This document shows, piece by piece, positions 56,101 through 64,000 of a stretch of 64,000 bases of DNA; the stretch's first letter is position 1, and the number at the start of each line of letters is the position of its first letter. The DNA comes from Candidatus Tumulicola sp. (GTDB taxonomy: Bacteria; Vulcanimicrobiota; Vulcanimicrobiia; Vulcanimicrobiales; Vulcanimicrobiaceae): the NCBI GenBank assembly GCA_036490475.1, contig DASXDT010000006.1, forward strand, positions 1,488,001 through 1,552,000, given 5' to 3'. A model generated the notes under the pieces. That model saw nothing but the letters and a program-made list of their open reading frames with translations, was not told the origin of the DNA and did not search any database. The position numbers and the translations under genes are program-made.

Positions 56101-56614
56101 AAAGGCCCCTCCGTTGCCGCTTGCCGGTAAGTCTACCCTACAAACGCATCATTAAACGTACCGGTAACTCGGAGGTGGAACGCTGAAGCGCACGTTACTC
56201 ACATCGTGAAAAATCTGTGCGGAAAAAACAACTTGGCGCTTACGGCTAAGAATCGCTGAAGAAATCTGGAGATTGTAGTCGAGGCCTCGACGCGCCCATT
56301 CTTCTTAGTCTCACGTCGTCGGGTCCGCGCCCCACGGTCGCTGAGGCGGTATGCGACTCGACTGTAAAGCGGGCGCTAACAGCAGTCCCTAAGCGCGATT
56401 TCGGACAGAAACACATCTCTTGAGGGCCTAAAATATGGTGGCGGGACACACTGCCCTCAGCGCAGTTGCTTGGGATCTGGTTCGGTAGCGCCCCATGCTG
56501 AAATGGGGATGGGATCGTGCTCGGTAAACGTAGTCCGCTTGGCATGCTGCAGGGTGCGCGACTCTACCAATCAGGTGGTCGATCGATCGTCGGGCCCACT
56601 TGCTCCAGGGAGGC
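56101..56614. other. Intergenic stretch
   Basis: I see no supported gene; minus-strand ORFs have poor composition. Confidence 0.35.
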
Positions 56615-56715
56615 AATTACACAATAGGTCGCGCAGATCAACAGAAACTCGAACCAGATCGGATTGAACCGCACAGCGACGTTGTTCTGGACCTTGCCGC
56701 ACCGAGAGTCTCGAA
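56615..56715 (+). pseudogene. STAS-domain fragment upstream of the decayed kinase
   Basis: The plus strand reads RIEPHSDVVLDLAAPRVSKG. EPHSDVVLDLA matches the intact STAS protein at 30893-31189 (TEPHSDVVLDLAMTDFIDC), and the DNA around 56670-56700 is similar to that gene. The phosphorylation loop is missing. The order STAS then kinase matches the intact module. Confidence 0.5.
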
Positions 56716-56774
56716 AGGGTAAATAGGTTACGGTCAACCACAATGAGCGTTCCGGAGCCTTTTAGTCGAGGAGC

Positions 56775-57168
56775 TATGGTTGCACCCAATTGGCATTTTC
56801 AAACGGCAGAGGCAGCAGAGGCTCTCTCCGAGCGCCATAATTTTCGTTGTGTTCTTACGCGCTTCATGTACTTCCGACTCCGATTATGAGAGTTCAGTGA
56901 TCGTGTTCTTGGAATTGGTCGCTAATGTTATTCGTCATGCTGCGGGGTCCAGTCCAAATTCGCGTGGCGTCCGATGGACGAGGCGGCATGACGCTGGAAG
57001 TGGTTGATGCCGGCGACCTCTTTGTGGCGATCCATCATGCCGCCGAACACCAGCGAAAATGGGCGTGGCTTATATATCGTCTCGCAGCTTTGCGCCTATA
57101 TCGATGTGACGCGATTCGAGAAAGGAAACGTGGTAAGAGCGCGACTGCCCGTCGTCGTGTCTTCGTAG
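56775..57168 (+). pseudogene. Anti-sigma kinase (RsbW type) with several frameshifts
   Basis: Pieces in three frames match the intact kinase at 30394-30807: MVAPNWHFQTAEAAEALSER, then FLRASCTSDSDYESSVIVFL and ELVANVIRHAAG, then VASDGRGGMTLEVVDAG, then NGRGLYIVSQLCAYIDVTRF and GNVVRARLPVVVSS to TAG 57166. The N box and G2 box survive as sequence but not in one frame. It shows that this was once a complete STAS-kinase module. Confidence 0.7.
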
Positions 57169-57317
57169 GTCTTATAGGCTTCTGGCAAGTCGTCCAGTTC
57201 ATGGACAGCATGCCCCGCCGCAAGGTCGCACCAGAAGCCTCCCGGTAGGGATTTGATTCGAGATGCAGGCGCTCTCAAGGCGTCTTAACGCATACGCGCA
57301 TGCGGAGCTATGCGAAG

Positions 57318-57671
57318 TCACTTGGTCGTTGGCTTGTCTTTTTTGCCTTCGGCCAATGCGTCTTCTAGAGCTGCTTGCAGCGTCTCGTAGATTGGCCAAA
57401 TCTCGTCGAATGTCAAGATCTTGAACAAATGGCGCACGTGGATTGAAGTCAGCACCAACCGGACGGGGCGGAAGCCGCTCTCTTCCCGTCGCTTTCTCAT
57501 CGCCACCAACCTTGATAGGCAGGTGGAGTCGATATAGTTCACGGCTGATACGTCCAGGATAACGTTAGAGTGGGTGTATGTATCTTCGAGTTCTAGCCCC
57601 AGCTCGTCGCGTGAGCTTATGTCATATTCGGCCCGTTTCAAGCTGACGACAAAGGGCGTTGAGTGCTCCAC
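57318..57671 (-). CDS. STAS-domain anti-anti-sigma factor
   Basis: The protein has 117 residues. GTG 57671 follows GGGAGG five bases upstream. ELGLELEDTYTHSNVILDVS and AVNYIDSTCLSRLVAMRKRR hold the phospho-acceptor Ser in the 'DST' loop. HVRHLFKILTFDEIWPIYET is the C-terminal helix, and a short basic tail (KKDKPTTK) follows. It is intact but differs from the STAS copy at 30893 and is the closest relative of the dead copy at 26745-27070. It is convergent with the decayed kinase, so its working partner must be elsewhere, perhaps the kinase at 30394. Confidence 0.85.
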   Translation of the reverse strand: MEHSTPFVVSLKRAEYDISSRDELGLELEDTYTHSNVILDVSAVNYIDSTCLSRLVAMRKRREESGFRPVRLVLTSIHVRHLFKILTFDEIWPIYETLQAALEDALAEGKKDKPTTK

Positions 57672-58314
57672 TTTTGCCTCCCAGATTCCGTTAGCCGGTC
57701 AAACCCTCTAGTGGCGACTTGGATTCTCCGACGCGGGACCCTTTAACGATAATGGTAAGCGCCGATGTTTACGTGTATTCTAGCAGCGCACTCGGCGCGG
57801 AGATTCGGGTGCTGGCGATGGCTCGGTGTGGGCAATCGGGCTCCGTGTGCGCAACCGCGGACGTGCGCCACGAAAAATGTCTGAGCTAAACGTTGGTTTT
57901 CGATTAAGTCACCCCTTCTCAAATTGTGCCGTGAACTGGGCGTTTTGATCCGCTGTAGGCTGACTCGCCTCGTGCACCTCATCGTCGCGCATCCCTCGCA
58001 AGAGACGAGACAAACGAAGCACCGAAAAGCCAAGGCGGCAACACGTTTCCGTACTCGATGACAATAATTGGAATCGAACTCACATTCGATTCCTCTTGGC
58101 ATAGCGGCGCATCGTCACCTGAGACTGTTGCGATCGTCTCGGCCTCGACTTTGCGTCTCGGGCAGCGCGCCCGCTTTTCAACCAGCCCGCCCTATGACGC
58201 GGTAGACCAGCATTGCCAAGAGGTCACTTTTTCGAGAGTTCACAGACGTCAAAAACGCTCAAGCTACAAAATAAGCTACATCGCTATCGTCGCCGTCATC
58301 GGCGAGCAAGAAAG
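57672..58314. other. Intergenic stretch
   Basis: Roughly 640 bases with only chance ORFs between the STAS gene and the tRNA terminator. Confidence 0.35.
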
Positions 58315-58346
58315 AACCCGCACAAACATCAACGTTCATGCGGGTT
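58315..58346 (-). terminator. Rho-independent terminator of the tRNA-Ala gene
   Basis: On the minus strand AACCCGCA and TGCGGGTT form an 8-base stem around a 16-base loop, followed by CTTTCTT, seven bases after the tRNA 3' end. It fits termination of the tRNA transcript. Confidence 0.6.
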
Positions 58347-58352
58347 TCCGAT

Positions 58353-58428
58353 TGGTGGAGATGAGGAGACTCGAACTCCTGACCCCTTACATGCGAAGCA
58401 AGTGCTCTACCAGCTGAGCTACATCCCC
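58353..58428 (-). tRNA. tRNA-Ala (anticodon CGC)
   Basis: A complete 76-base cloverleaf including an encoded CCA. Acceptor GGGGATG pairs with CATCTCC and contains the G3:U70 identity pair of tRNA-Ala. The D-arm is GCTC/GAGC. The anticodon stem CTTGC/GTAAG holds the loop TTCGCAT with anticodon CGC, reading GCG codons. The T-arm is AGGAG-TTCGAGT-CTCCT. It is a typical spot for integration of mobile elements, though none is seen next to it. Confidence 0.95.
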
Positions 58429-58481
58429 ACGGGTCGGCGTCGGAGGATTATACGCTTTCGGGTGGGCACCTTTCAACCGAA

Positions 58482-59156
58482 ATGCGCAGACTTGCTCTCA
58501 TCCTCGCCGCGTTCGTCGCGGCCGCACCGCTCGTTGCGGGCGCCGGCACAGCTCATTCGTCGCACTCGGCGCAGTCGGAAGTTGCCGCTGCCAACCGCTG
58601 CAATGGCCGCATGATCGACGATTATCAGATCCAGATTCAAGGCTTCGAGCGCCATCCGCCGGGCAACGACAATGCGATCTGGCAGCAGCTAAGCGAGCTC
58701 GGCGACACGCTCAGTGCGCTTGGAGAAGAGCACAACGTGCTCGACCACGTCTGCGCGAACGACACCGACAAGGCGCCGCTTTTCGCGCAGATCAACGCCG
58801 CGACGGCCACCGGGCTCGTGCTGCGGGCGAACCTGACGAACAAGCTGTACGCGCCGTGCCCCCCGGCCGCCACGGCAGTGGCGCAGGCCCAGCTCGCCCA
58901 AGCCTGGCTCGCGATCGCCGCCACGATCAACGATCAGAACGGCACCATCCCGGTGATCATTGCGCCCGTCATCCCGAAGATTCAAGCGCGGGCCGCCGCC
59001 TTCAATATGGCGTTGCCCACCTACACCGAAACGTCGGCATACTGGCGCGACCAGTTCGCCAACGCGGTAACGCCGGCGATGCAATCGTGCGCCGGCAAGC
59101 TGCCGACGCCGCCGCCGACGCCATCGCCCGAACCGATCGATACGCCGAACCCCTAG
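58482..59156 (+). CDS. Secreted hypothetical protein
   Basis: The protein has 224 residues with a signal peptide (LALILAAFVAAAPLVAGAG). The mature region is helical (DNAIWQQLSELGDTLSALGE and AAATAVAQAQLAQAWLAIAA), followed by a Pro/Thr-rich tail (LPTPPPTPSPEPIDTPNP) that may reach across the envelope. Four cysteines could form disulfides. No family is recognised. It is upstream of, and in the same direction as, the Fur-family gene, with a 36-base gap, so it may share its promoter. Confidence 0.78.
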   Translation: MRRLALILAAFVAAAPLVAGAGTAHSSHSAQSEVAAANRCNGRMIDDYQIQIQGFERHPPGNDNAIWQQLSELGDTLSALGEEHNVLDHVCANDTDKAPLFAQINAATATGLVLRANLTNKLYAPCPPAATAVAQAQLAQAWLAIAATINDQNGTIPVIIAPVIPKIQARAAAFNMALPTYTETSAYWRDQFANAVTPAMQSCAGKLPTPPPTPSPEPIDTPNP

Positions 59157-59192
59157 CCAGGGATTTGCGAACGATTCCGAAATAACCGGCGG

Positions 59193-59585
59193 GTGCGAAC
59201 CCGAGCCGAATATTCCACCCGTCCGCGCGAGCTGATCGCTAACGTGCTCCATCGCCAACGGCGTTTCCTGACCGCCGGCGACATCCAGCACGAGTTGGAC
59301 GGCGTCGATGCCAAGGTCGCGCTCTCAACGATCTATCGCACCCTCGAATACCTCAAATCGCGGGGCGACATCGCGACCCGCATCGACGACGCGGGCGAAG
59401 CGGCATACATTTACTGCGAGCCCGACCACCATCACCATCACGCGATTTGTCGAACGTGCGGACGCGTGGAAGACGTCGATTGCACCGCCATGGAGCAGTT
59501 CGCGCACTCCGTGCTCGCGTCGAGCGGTTTTGCACTCGACGGACACGACATGGAGTTCACCGGAACGTGTGCGACATGTCGCTAG
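59193..59585 (+). CDS. Fur-family metalloregulator (Zur/Fur type)
   Basis: The protein has 130 residues from a GTG start. The winged helix includes FLTAGDIQHELDGVDAKVAL and STIYRTLEYLKSRGDIA. The metal-site motif is CEPDHHHHHAICRTCGRVED, with the Fur-typical HHH and a CxxC, and a second CATC pair ends the protein. It should sense zinc, iron or manganese and repress transport genes. It overlaps the ABC binding protein by ten bases, so it is in the same operon and probably controls it. The specific metal is unknown, but Zur is likely given the ZnuA-type partner. Confidence 0.9.
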   Translation: MRTRAEYSTRPRELIANVLHRQRRFLTAGDIQHELDGVDAKVALSTIYRTLEYLKSRGDIATRIDDAGEAAYIYCEPDHHHHHAICRTCGRVEDVDCTAMEQFAHSVLASSGFALDGHDMEFTGTCATCR

Positions 59586-60460
59586 CGCGTTTCGCAGTTG
59601 CTGGGCTGACGCTCGCGTTGTGCGCCACCGGCTGCGCGTCGAACGCATCGTCGGATAAATCCGTCGACGGCAAGATCGACGTCGTCACGACCATCTCCAC
59701 GCTTAACTCGTTCGTGCAAGGTGTCGGCGGCGACAAAGTGCGCGTCACCAGCATCGTGCCGGTCGGCGCGTCGCCCGAGACCTACGAGCCGACGCCGCAA
59801 GACGTCGCGACGATCGCGAAGGCCAAAGTGCTGGTCGAGAACGGCGCGGGTTTAGAAAGCTGGCTCGATCGATTGCTGCGCAACGCCGCGTCGCCGAAGC
59901 TGCAGACCGTGATCGCGAGTGAGGGGCTGCCGATCACCAACGATAACCCGCATCTTTGGATGGATCCGCAGTACGCCAAACATTACGTGCTGCAGATTCG
60001 CGATGGTTTGATCGCCGTCGACCCGGCCGATGCCAACGCGTTTCGCATCAACGCCATGCACTACAATGACGCACTCGACGCGCTGACCGCGCACATCCGC
60101 GCGCAGATCGCGACCATTCCGCCGTCGCAGCGCTACATGATCGTTTTCCACAACGCGTGGCAGTACTACAACGATCGCTTCGGAATCACGACGCTCGGCT
60201 TCGTCGAACGCAATCCCGGCCAGGAGCCGAATCCGCAGCAGGTCGCGCAACTCGTCGATCTCGCCAAGCAGCACAACGTGCGCGGCGTCTTCAGCGAACC
60301 GGAATACAGTCCGAAAATTCTGTACTCGATCGCGCAAGGGTCGAACATCAAAGTCGTCGAGAACCTGTACGACGATTCGATCGGCACGAGCCCGCAGGTG
60401 AGCAACTATCTGTCGATGCTGGTATACGACACCAACATCATCGTGAACGCGCTGAAGTGA
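59576..60460 (+). CDS. Zinc/manganese ABC transporter substrate-binding lipoprotein
   Basis: The chain has 294 residues from ATG 59576. A lipobox (LCATGC) ends the signal peptide. The cluster A-I binding-protein motifs are HLWMDPQYAKHYVLQIRDGL (His ligand), MIVFHNAWQYYNDRFGI (His ligand), VFSEPEYSPKI and VENLYDDSIG (Glu/Asp ligands). The His-rich loop of ZnuA is absent, so manganese or iron specificity remains possible. It precedes the ATPase gene with a GTGA overlap. Confidence 0.92.
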   Translation: MSLARFAVAGLTLALCATGCASNASSDKSVDGKIDVVTTISTLNSFVQGVGGDKVRVTSIVPVGASPETYEPTPQDVATIAKAKVLVENGAGLESWLDRLLRNAASPKLQTVIASEGLPITNDNPHLWMDPQYAKHYVLQIRDGLIAVDPADANAFRINAMHYNDALDALTAHIRAQIATIPPSQRYMIVFHNAWQYYNDRFGITTLGFVERNPGQEPNPQQVAQLVDLAKQHNVRGVFSEPEYSPKILYSIAQGSNIKVVENLYDDSIGTSPQVSNYLSMLVYDTNIIVNALK

Positions 60461-61266
60461 AGTCGGCGCACACCTGCGAGCCGGGCGAAGCCGTCTCGGC
60501 GCGCGATTTAGTCGTTCGCTACGACGATTTTGTCGCGTTGATGGGCGCAACGTTCACAGTGCATTTCGGCGAAGCGCTCGGCATCGTTGGACCCAACGGT
60601 TCCGGTAAATCGACGTTGCTCAAAACGCTGGCCGGTCTGCTGCAGCCGTCGTCGGGCGAACTGTGCGTACTCAGCGGCCCTCCGCGTGCGCTGCCGCGCG
60701 GTACGATCGCGTACGTGCCGCAAGTTGAAGCCGTCGATTGGTCGTTTCCAGCTACCGTGTGGGATGTGGTGGCAATGGGCCGCTTCGCGCACTTGCGCTT
60801 CTGGCAATCGTTTTCTGCACACGACCGCGAGGTCGTCGAGCACGCGCTCGAAGCCGTGAAGATGTCGCACCTCGCGGAGCGTTCGATCGCCAATCTCTCA
60901 GGCGGCCAGCAGCAACGCGTGTTCGTCGCGCGAGCGATCGCCCAAGAGCCGCGTCTGCTATTGCTAGACGAACCCACCACCGGCGTTGACGCCGCGACGG
61001 AAGAAGCGTTGCGAACGCTGGTGCGCGAGCTGGTCGACCGAGGCATGCCGGTCGTTATGACGACCCACGATCTCGATCGCGTCGACGATTGGTTCGATCG
61101 TTTGCTGGTGCTCGACCGCAAGGTGTTGGCGATCGGAACGCCGGCAGAAGTCGTCGCGTCGGGCGCGTATTCGGGCATTCGCGAGCACGCCCACACGCAC
61201 GGCCACATGCGACACGATCACGAGCCGCACGAAGCGCACTCCACGCATCCGGAGATCCGCAGCTGA
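60457..61266 (+). CDS. Metal ABC transporter ATP-binding protein with His-rich tail
   Basis: The protein has 269 residues from GTG 60457, overlapping the upstream stop (GTGA). Walker A is GPNGSGKSTLLKTLAG, the signature is LSGGQQQR, Walker B is LLLLDEPTTGVD, and the switch is TTHD. The last 30 residues are unusually rich in His (HAHTHGHMRHDHEPHEAHST) and may bind metal in the cytoplasm. It is the energy subunit for the binding protein and the permease at 61666. The larger open frame from 60157 is not real. Confidence 0.93.
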   Translation: MKSAHTCEPGEAVSARDLVVRYDDFVALMGATFTVHFGEALGIVGPNGSGKSTLLKTLAGLLQPSSGELCVLSGPPRALPRGTIAYVPQVEAVDWSFPATVWDVVAMGRFAHLRFWQSFSAHDREVVEHALEAVKMSHLAERSIANLSGGQQQRVFVARAIAQEPRLLLLDEPTTGVDAATEEALRTLVRELVDRGMPVVMTTHDLDRVDDWFDRLLVLDRKVLAIGTPAEVVASGAYSGIREHAHTHGHMRHDHEPHEAHSTHPEIRS

Positions 61267-61282
61267 ACTGCGAAGCTCGGAG

Positions 61283-61570
61283 CTACTGTGGCGGGAAGAA
61301 GGCCGGGTATGGTCCGAGCGGGACGATCTGCACTTCGAGCATTTCGCGCTGCGCCAGAGGCAACGATCCGACGGCTTGGCGTGCGGTGGTTTCGTCGAGC
61401 GCTTCGATCAGCATCACGGCGCCGGCCGCGTCTTTGCGCGTCCAGATCGCACGCACGACGCCGTCGCGGTACAGCACGCGCACTCGCTCGCGCTCGGCTT
61501 CGATGTGTTCGGCAAACTCCGCGTCGCTGAATTTCTCGGTGAGGCGGCGTGAGATCGAAATGAACTGCAT
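61283..61570 (-). CDS. Small muconolactone-isomerase/YciI-like protein
   Basis: The protein has 95 residues with an alpha-beta ferredoxin-like pattern (FISISRRLTEKFSDAEFAEH, VRVLYRDGVVRAIWTRKDAA, LPLAQREMLEVQIVPLGPYP). The pattern resembles the muconolactone delta-isomerase-like family (PF02426) and stress-responsive dimeric barrels. It is transcribed against the metal-transport genes and sits between the ATPase and permease genes. Function is unknown. Confidence 0.72.
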   Translation of the reverse strand: MQFISISRRLTEKFSDAEFAEHIEAERERVRVLYRDGVVRAIWTRKDAAGAVMLIEALDETTARQAVGSLPLAQREMLEVQIVPLGPYPAFFPPQ

Positions 61571-61665
61571 GCCCTCGTTTTAGACATCGAAAGCGAGCAG
61601 AACCTGGAGCGCCTAGGAATTTGCGAGCCATTCCGAAATAGCACCGTCATGCCCGGAGTTCGTAG

Positions 61666-62508
61666 GTGAGTTTCTCGGCGCTGGTCGAGCCGTTTCAATA
61701 CGCGTTCATGCAGCGTGCCTTCGTTGCCGCACTGGCTGTCGGGCTGCTGTGCTCGACGATGGGCACGTACGTGGTGCTGCGCAAGCTGTCGTTCATCGGC
61801 GACGGCATCGCGCACGCCTCGTTCGCCGGGATCGTGATCGCGTATTTGCGCGGCTTAAATTTCTACATCGGCGCGGCGGTGGTCGCGGTCATCACTGCAG
61901 TCGGCATCGGCTTCGTCGCGCGTCGCGGAAAGATTTCTCTCGACACAACCATCGGCGTGCTGTTTACCGGCATGTTCGCGCTCGGCGTATTTTTGATGAG
62001 CCAGCAGCGCAACTACGCCGTGGATTTGCAGAGTTTTTTGTTCGGCGATATCTTGGCGGTCGGGCCGCAAGATTTGTGGCTGATTGTGGCGCTGAGCGTA
62101 ATCGTCGCGATTTCCGTGGTAATGATGTTCCGCGGGCTGCTCTACACCACGTTCGATCCGGTCGTCGCGCAGGCCAGCGGTATCGCCGCGCCGCGCTACG
62201 AGTACGCGTTGCTGGTGTTGCTCGCGCTCACGATCGTCGTGGCGTTGCAGGCGGTTGGAATCGTTCTTGTCGCAGCGCTGCTTGTGACGCCGGCAGCGGC
62301 AGCGTATCAGTTGACGTCGCGCTTTTCTCCGATGATGGCGCTGGCGGCTGTGTTCGGCGCGATCAGCACCGTCGGCGGCCTGTACCTCTCATACTACGTA
62401 CGTGCCTCGAGCGGCGCAACGATCGTGCTCTTCGCAACCGTGCTGTTCTTCGTCGCAATCGGCATCAAAAACGCGCGGCGCGTACTTGGCTCACGGGTTA
62501 CTGCCTAG
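61666..62508 (+). CDS. Zinc/manganese ABC transporter permease
   Basis: The protein has 280 residues from a GTG start and about eight helices. Characteristic segments: AALAVGLLCSTMGTYVVLRK, SFIGDGIAHASFAGIVIAYL (with the 'GD.IAH..L' metal-ABC signature) and VGIVLVAALLVTPAAAAYQL. It belongs with the binding protein and ATPase but is separated from them by a minus-strand gene, so it needs its own promoter or read-through. It would form the channel for Zn2+ or Mn2+. Confidence 0.92.
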   Translation: MSFSALVEPFQYAFMQRAFVAALAVGLLCSTMGTYVVLRKLSFIGDGIAHASFAGIVIAYLRGLNFYIGAAVVAVITAVGIGFVARRGKISLDTTIGVLFTGMFALGVFLMSQQRNYAVDLQSFLFGDILAVGPQDLWLIVALSVIVAISVVMMFRGLLYTTFDPVVAQASGIAAPRYEYALLVLLALTIVVALQAVGIVLVAALLVTPAAAAYQLTSRFSPMMALAAVFGAISTVGGLYLSYYVRASSGATIVLFATVLFFVAIGIKNARRVLGSRVTA

Positions 62509-62575
62509 CCCGTAGGGCACACAACCGTCCATCCAGAAGCTAGCGAGCGCCAGTATTCTTATGGAGGCAGCTCTC

Positions 62576-64000
62576 GTGAAGCGTTTTGGTTCGCTGTTCT
62601 TGGCCGTCGCAGTTCTTCTAGCGACGTCTGCAACCGCCGCGCGGGCCGAAGACCAAAAAATCGATCCGCAAGCGCAGCAACTGTTGGAAAAGCATCATGC
62701 GTACGTCGGATGGCAGTTCGGCGACGGAACGTTCCGGACGATGCGTATCGCGAGCACGGTAACCGACAAAAAGGGGGACAAGCTCGAAGACGTTGCGTTC
62801 AGTTCGGCGGGCTTAGCATTTCACGAAACCGACACGATGCTTAAACAGAGCAATGTCGCGCTCCATAGCGGTTTCACGGGCTCCGTTTTCTGGCAGTGCT
62901 TCGAAAACGGCTTTACGATGCCGATCTACGGCGAAGCCGCAAAGATGATGGCCTCATATTCAATGCTGATGCAAGAAGGCACGAGCGGCCTCCCGGGCTC
63001 GTTTCAAGGCAATAAGAACGTCGACGGCAAGAGCTATCCGGTCGTGCGCGTCACGATGGTTTTCGGCGATCCGATCGACCTCTATATCGACCCAACAACG
63101 GGGGCGTACGTCAAGGCAGTCATCGACCCGGATGGCGCCTACGAGACCGCGTATCACATCGTTTCGTACGGCGACGTCGTTTCGGGAAAGAAGATGGTCG
63201 CATCCTACCGCGTAGACGACAGCGACGAGCTGAACACCAACGTAAAATTTGAGCCCAATGCCGATGTTACTGCCGAAGAGCTGCACCCGCCGAAGGCTAC
63301 GGCGTCTTGGACGTTCTCGTCCGACCAGCCTGTGCCGATCACATTGACGCACGACCGCGTCTTGGTCGACGCAACGGTCAACGGTGTGAAAGGTACGTTC
63401 ATTTTGGACACTGGAGCCGACTCGATCTACCTTAACGACAATTTCGCCGACAAGGCGAAGGTCGAAGTGCTGAAGGGCACGGCGGACGTCGCATCCGTCT
63501 ATGGAATGACGAAGGACCGCCTTCGCAAAGCGAGCACAATCAATTTTGGAAACGCGACGCTACAGAACGTGTTCGTCTATTCGGAAAACTTTGAATCCGG
63601 CGATTCTTCAGGATTAGATGCGAAGGGCTATGCTGGTCTCATTGGGACCGATTTCTTCGCGGGCGCGATCGTAAAACTGAACGTGTACGATTCGACGATG
63701 TCGATCCTCGACCCAAGCACGGATTTATCGGGCATGAAAGGCCTGCCTATTTTCGTCGACCTGTCGGATGGAAAGCTCACCGTGCCGATGACGCTGGATA
63801 CATCTATGAAGGTGAACGCCATACTCGATACCGGCAATCCGAGTGATATTCTGTTTAGCGATCAGCTCGTGAGTAAGCGCTCGTTCAACCCGACGATGCT
63901 CACCTTGGGTCCGATTCAATATATGGTTGGAAGTTGGGAGCCTTGCTGCGTCGGCGGAAACTACGCCTTGCTGGGTTTTGATTTCCTCAAACACTTCGAT
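62576..64000 (+). CDS. Secreted retropepsin-like aspartic protease, cut by the window end
   Basis: GTG 62576 follows GGAGG by eight bases; an ATG 15 bases upstream overlaps that site and is disfavoured. The signal peptide is FGSLFLAVAVLLATSATAARA. A beta-rich N-domain follows. The protease half has two Asp motifs, FILDTGADSIYLND (near residue 277) and ILDTGNPSDILF, as in bacterial retropepsin-like domains (PF13650/PF13975). The frame stays open for 475 residues to the window edge. It would cleave periplasmic or surface proteins, but substrate and full length are unknown. Confidence 0.85.
   Translation, partial: MKRFGSLFLAVAVLLATSATAARAEDQKIDPQAQQLLEKHHAYVGWQFGDGTFRTMRIASTVTDKKGDKLEDVAFSSAGLAFHETDTMLKQSNVALHSGFTGSVFWQCFENGFTMPIYGEAAKMMASYSMLMQEGTSGLPGSFQGNKNVDGKSYPVVRVTMVFGDPIDLYIDPTTGAYVKAVIDPDGAYETAYHIVSYGDVVSGKKMVASYRVDDSDELNTNVKFEPNADVTAEELHPPKATASWTFSSDQPVPITLTHDRVLVDATVNGVKGTFILDTGADSIYLNDNFADKAKVEVLKGTADVASVYGMTKDRLRKASTINFGNATLQNVFVYSENFESGDSSGLDAKGYAGLIGTDFFAGAIVKLNVYDSTMSILDPSTDLSGMKGLPIFVDLSDGKLTVPMTLDTSMKVNAILDTGNPSDILFSDQLVSKRSFNPTMLTLGPIQYMVGSWEPCCVGGNYALLGFDFLKHFD

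Noticed and set aside
60157-60456. Upstream extension of the ABC ATPase
   Set aside because: It is a shadow frame of the binding-protein gene.
1-64000. CRISPR array, rRNA, insertion sequence or integrase
   Set aside because: I looked for regular repeats, rRNA-like segments and transposase or recombinase motifs and found none that I could support.

Overview
This is a bacterial chromosome window of moderate-to-high GC with dense, short-spaced genes. Starts are a mix of ATG, GTG and TTG, and signal peptides and lipoboxes suggest a cell envelope with lipoproteins. My best guess is a soil or peat bacterium of an under-cultured phylum such as Eremiobacterota/Vulcanimicrobiota (WPS-2). This rests on gene flavour only (retropepsin-like secreted protein, desiccation-type ferritin-like protein, DruE-type defence locus) and is weakly supported; no rRNA or phylogenetic marker is present.

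Region 1 (about 1-28 kb) is an accessory island. Its core is a compact four-gene minus-strand operon (17199 to 4484): a roughly 1,770-residue helicase with a DUF1998-type C-terminus (DruE/DrmA+DrmB-like), an SNF2 helicase (DrmD-like), an Eco57I-class adenine methylase (DrmMI-like) and a small HNH nuclease. It looks like a Druantia/DISARM-related anti-phage system. Around it lie two HEPN-type proteins (one frameshifted), a SIR2-domain protein abutting a four-helix membrane protein (a candidate two-gene defence pair), small zinc-ribbon and membrane proteins, and several decayed genes. A tRNA-3'-end-like remnant near 26.25 kb may be an old attachment site.

Region 2 (about 28-38 kb) holds stress and signalling genes: a low-affinity iron permease-like protein, an SDR, an anti-sigma kinase with a STAS antagonist, ECF sigma, an Nramp transporter, a ferritin-like protein, and two paralogous STAS+Crp units that have both decayed through different lesions. 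Further STAS and kinase copies or remnants lie at 26.8, 56.6, 56.8 and 57.5 kb.

Region 3 (38-51.4 kb) is a long minus-strand sugar and sugar-acid oxidation operon. In order of transcription it encodes an internally duplicated membrane protein, gluconate-2-dehydrogenase-type subunit 3, a GMC flavoprotein, a TPP enzyme of the pyruvate oxidase type, an enolase-superfamily dehydratase, NDH-2, an SDR, a six-hairpin glycosidase, a xylose-isomerase-like TIM barrel, and a decayed DUF4432 epimerase. A gluconolactonase-like gene is transcribed divergently. Together these could release sugars, oxidise them into the quinone pool, open lactones and dehydrate the acids.

Region 4 (51.4-58.3 kb) is mostly decayed or empty, with an FNT channel, a second ECF sigma, a STAS gene and several pseudogenes. 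Region 5 (58.3-64 kb) looks core-like: tRNA-Ala(CGC), a secreted protein, a Fur-family regulator with a zinc/manganese-type ABC transporter, and a secreted retropepsin-like protein cut by the window end.
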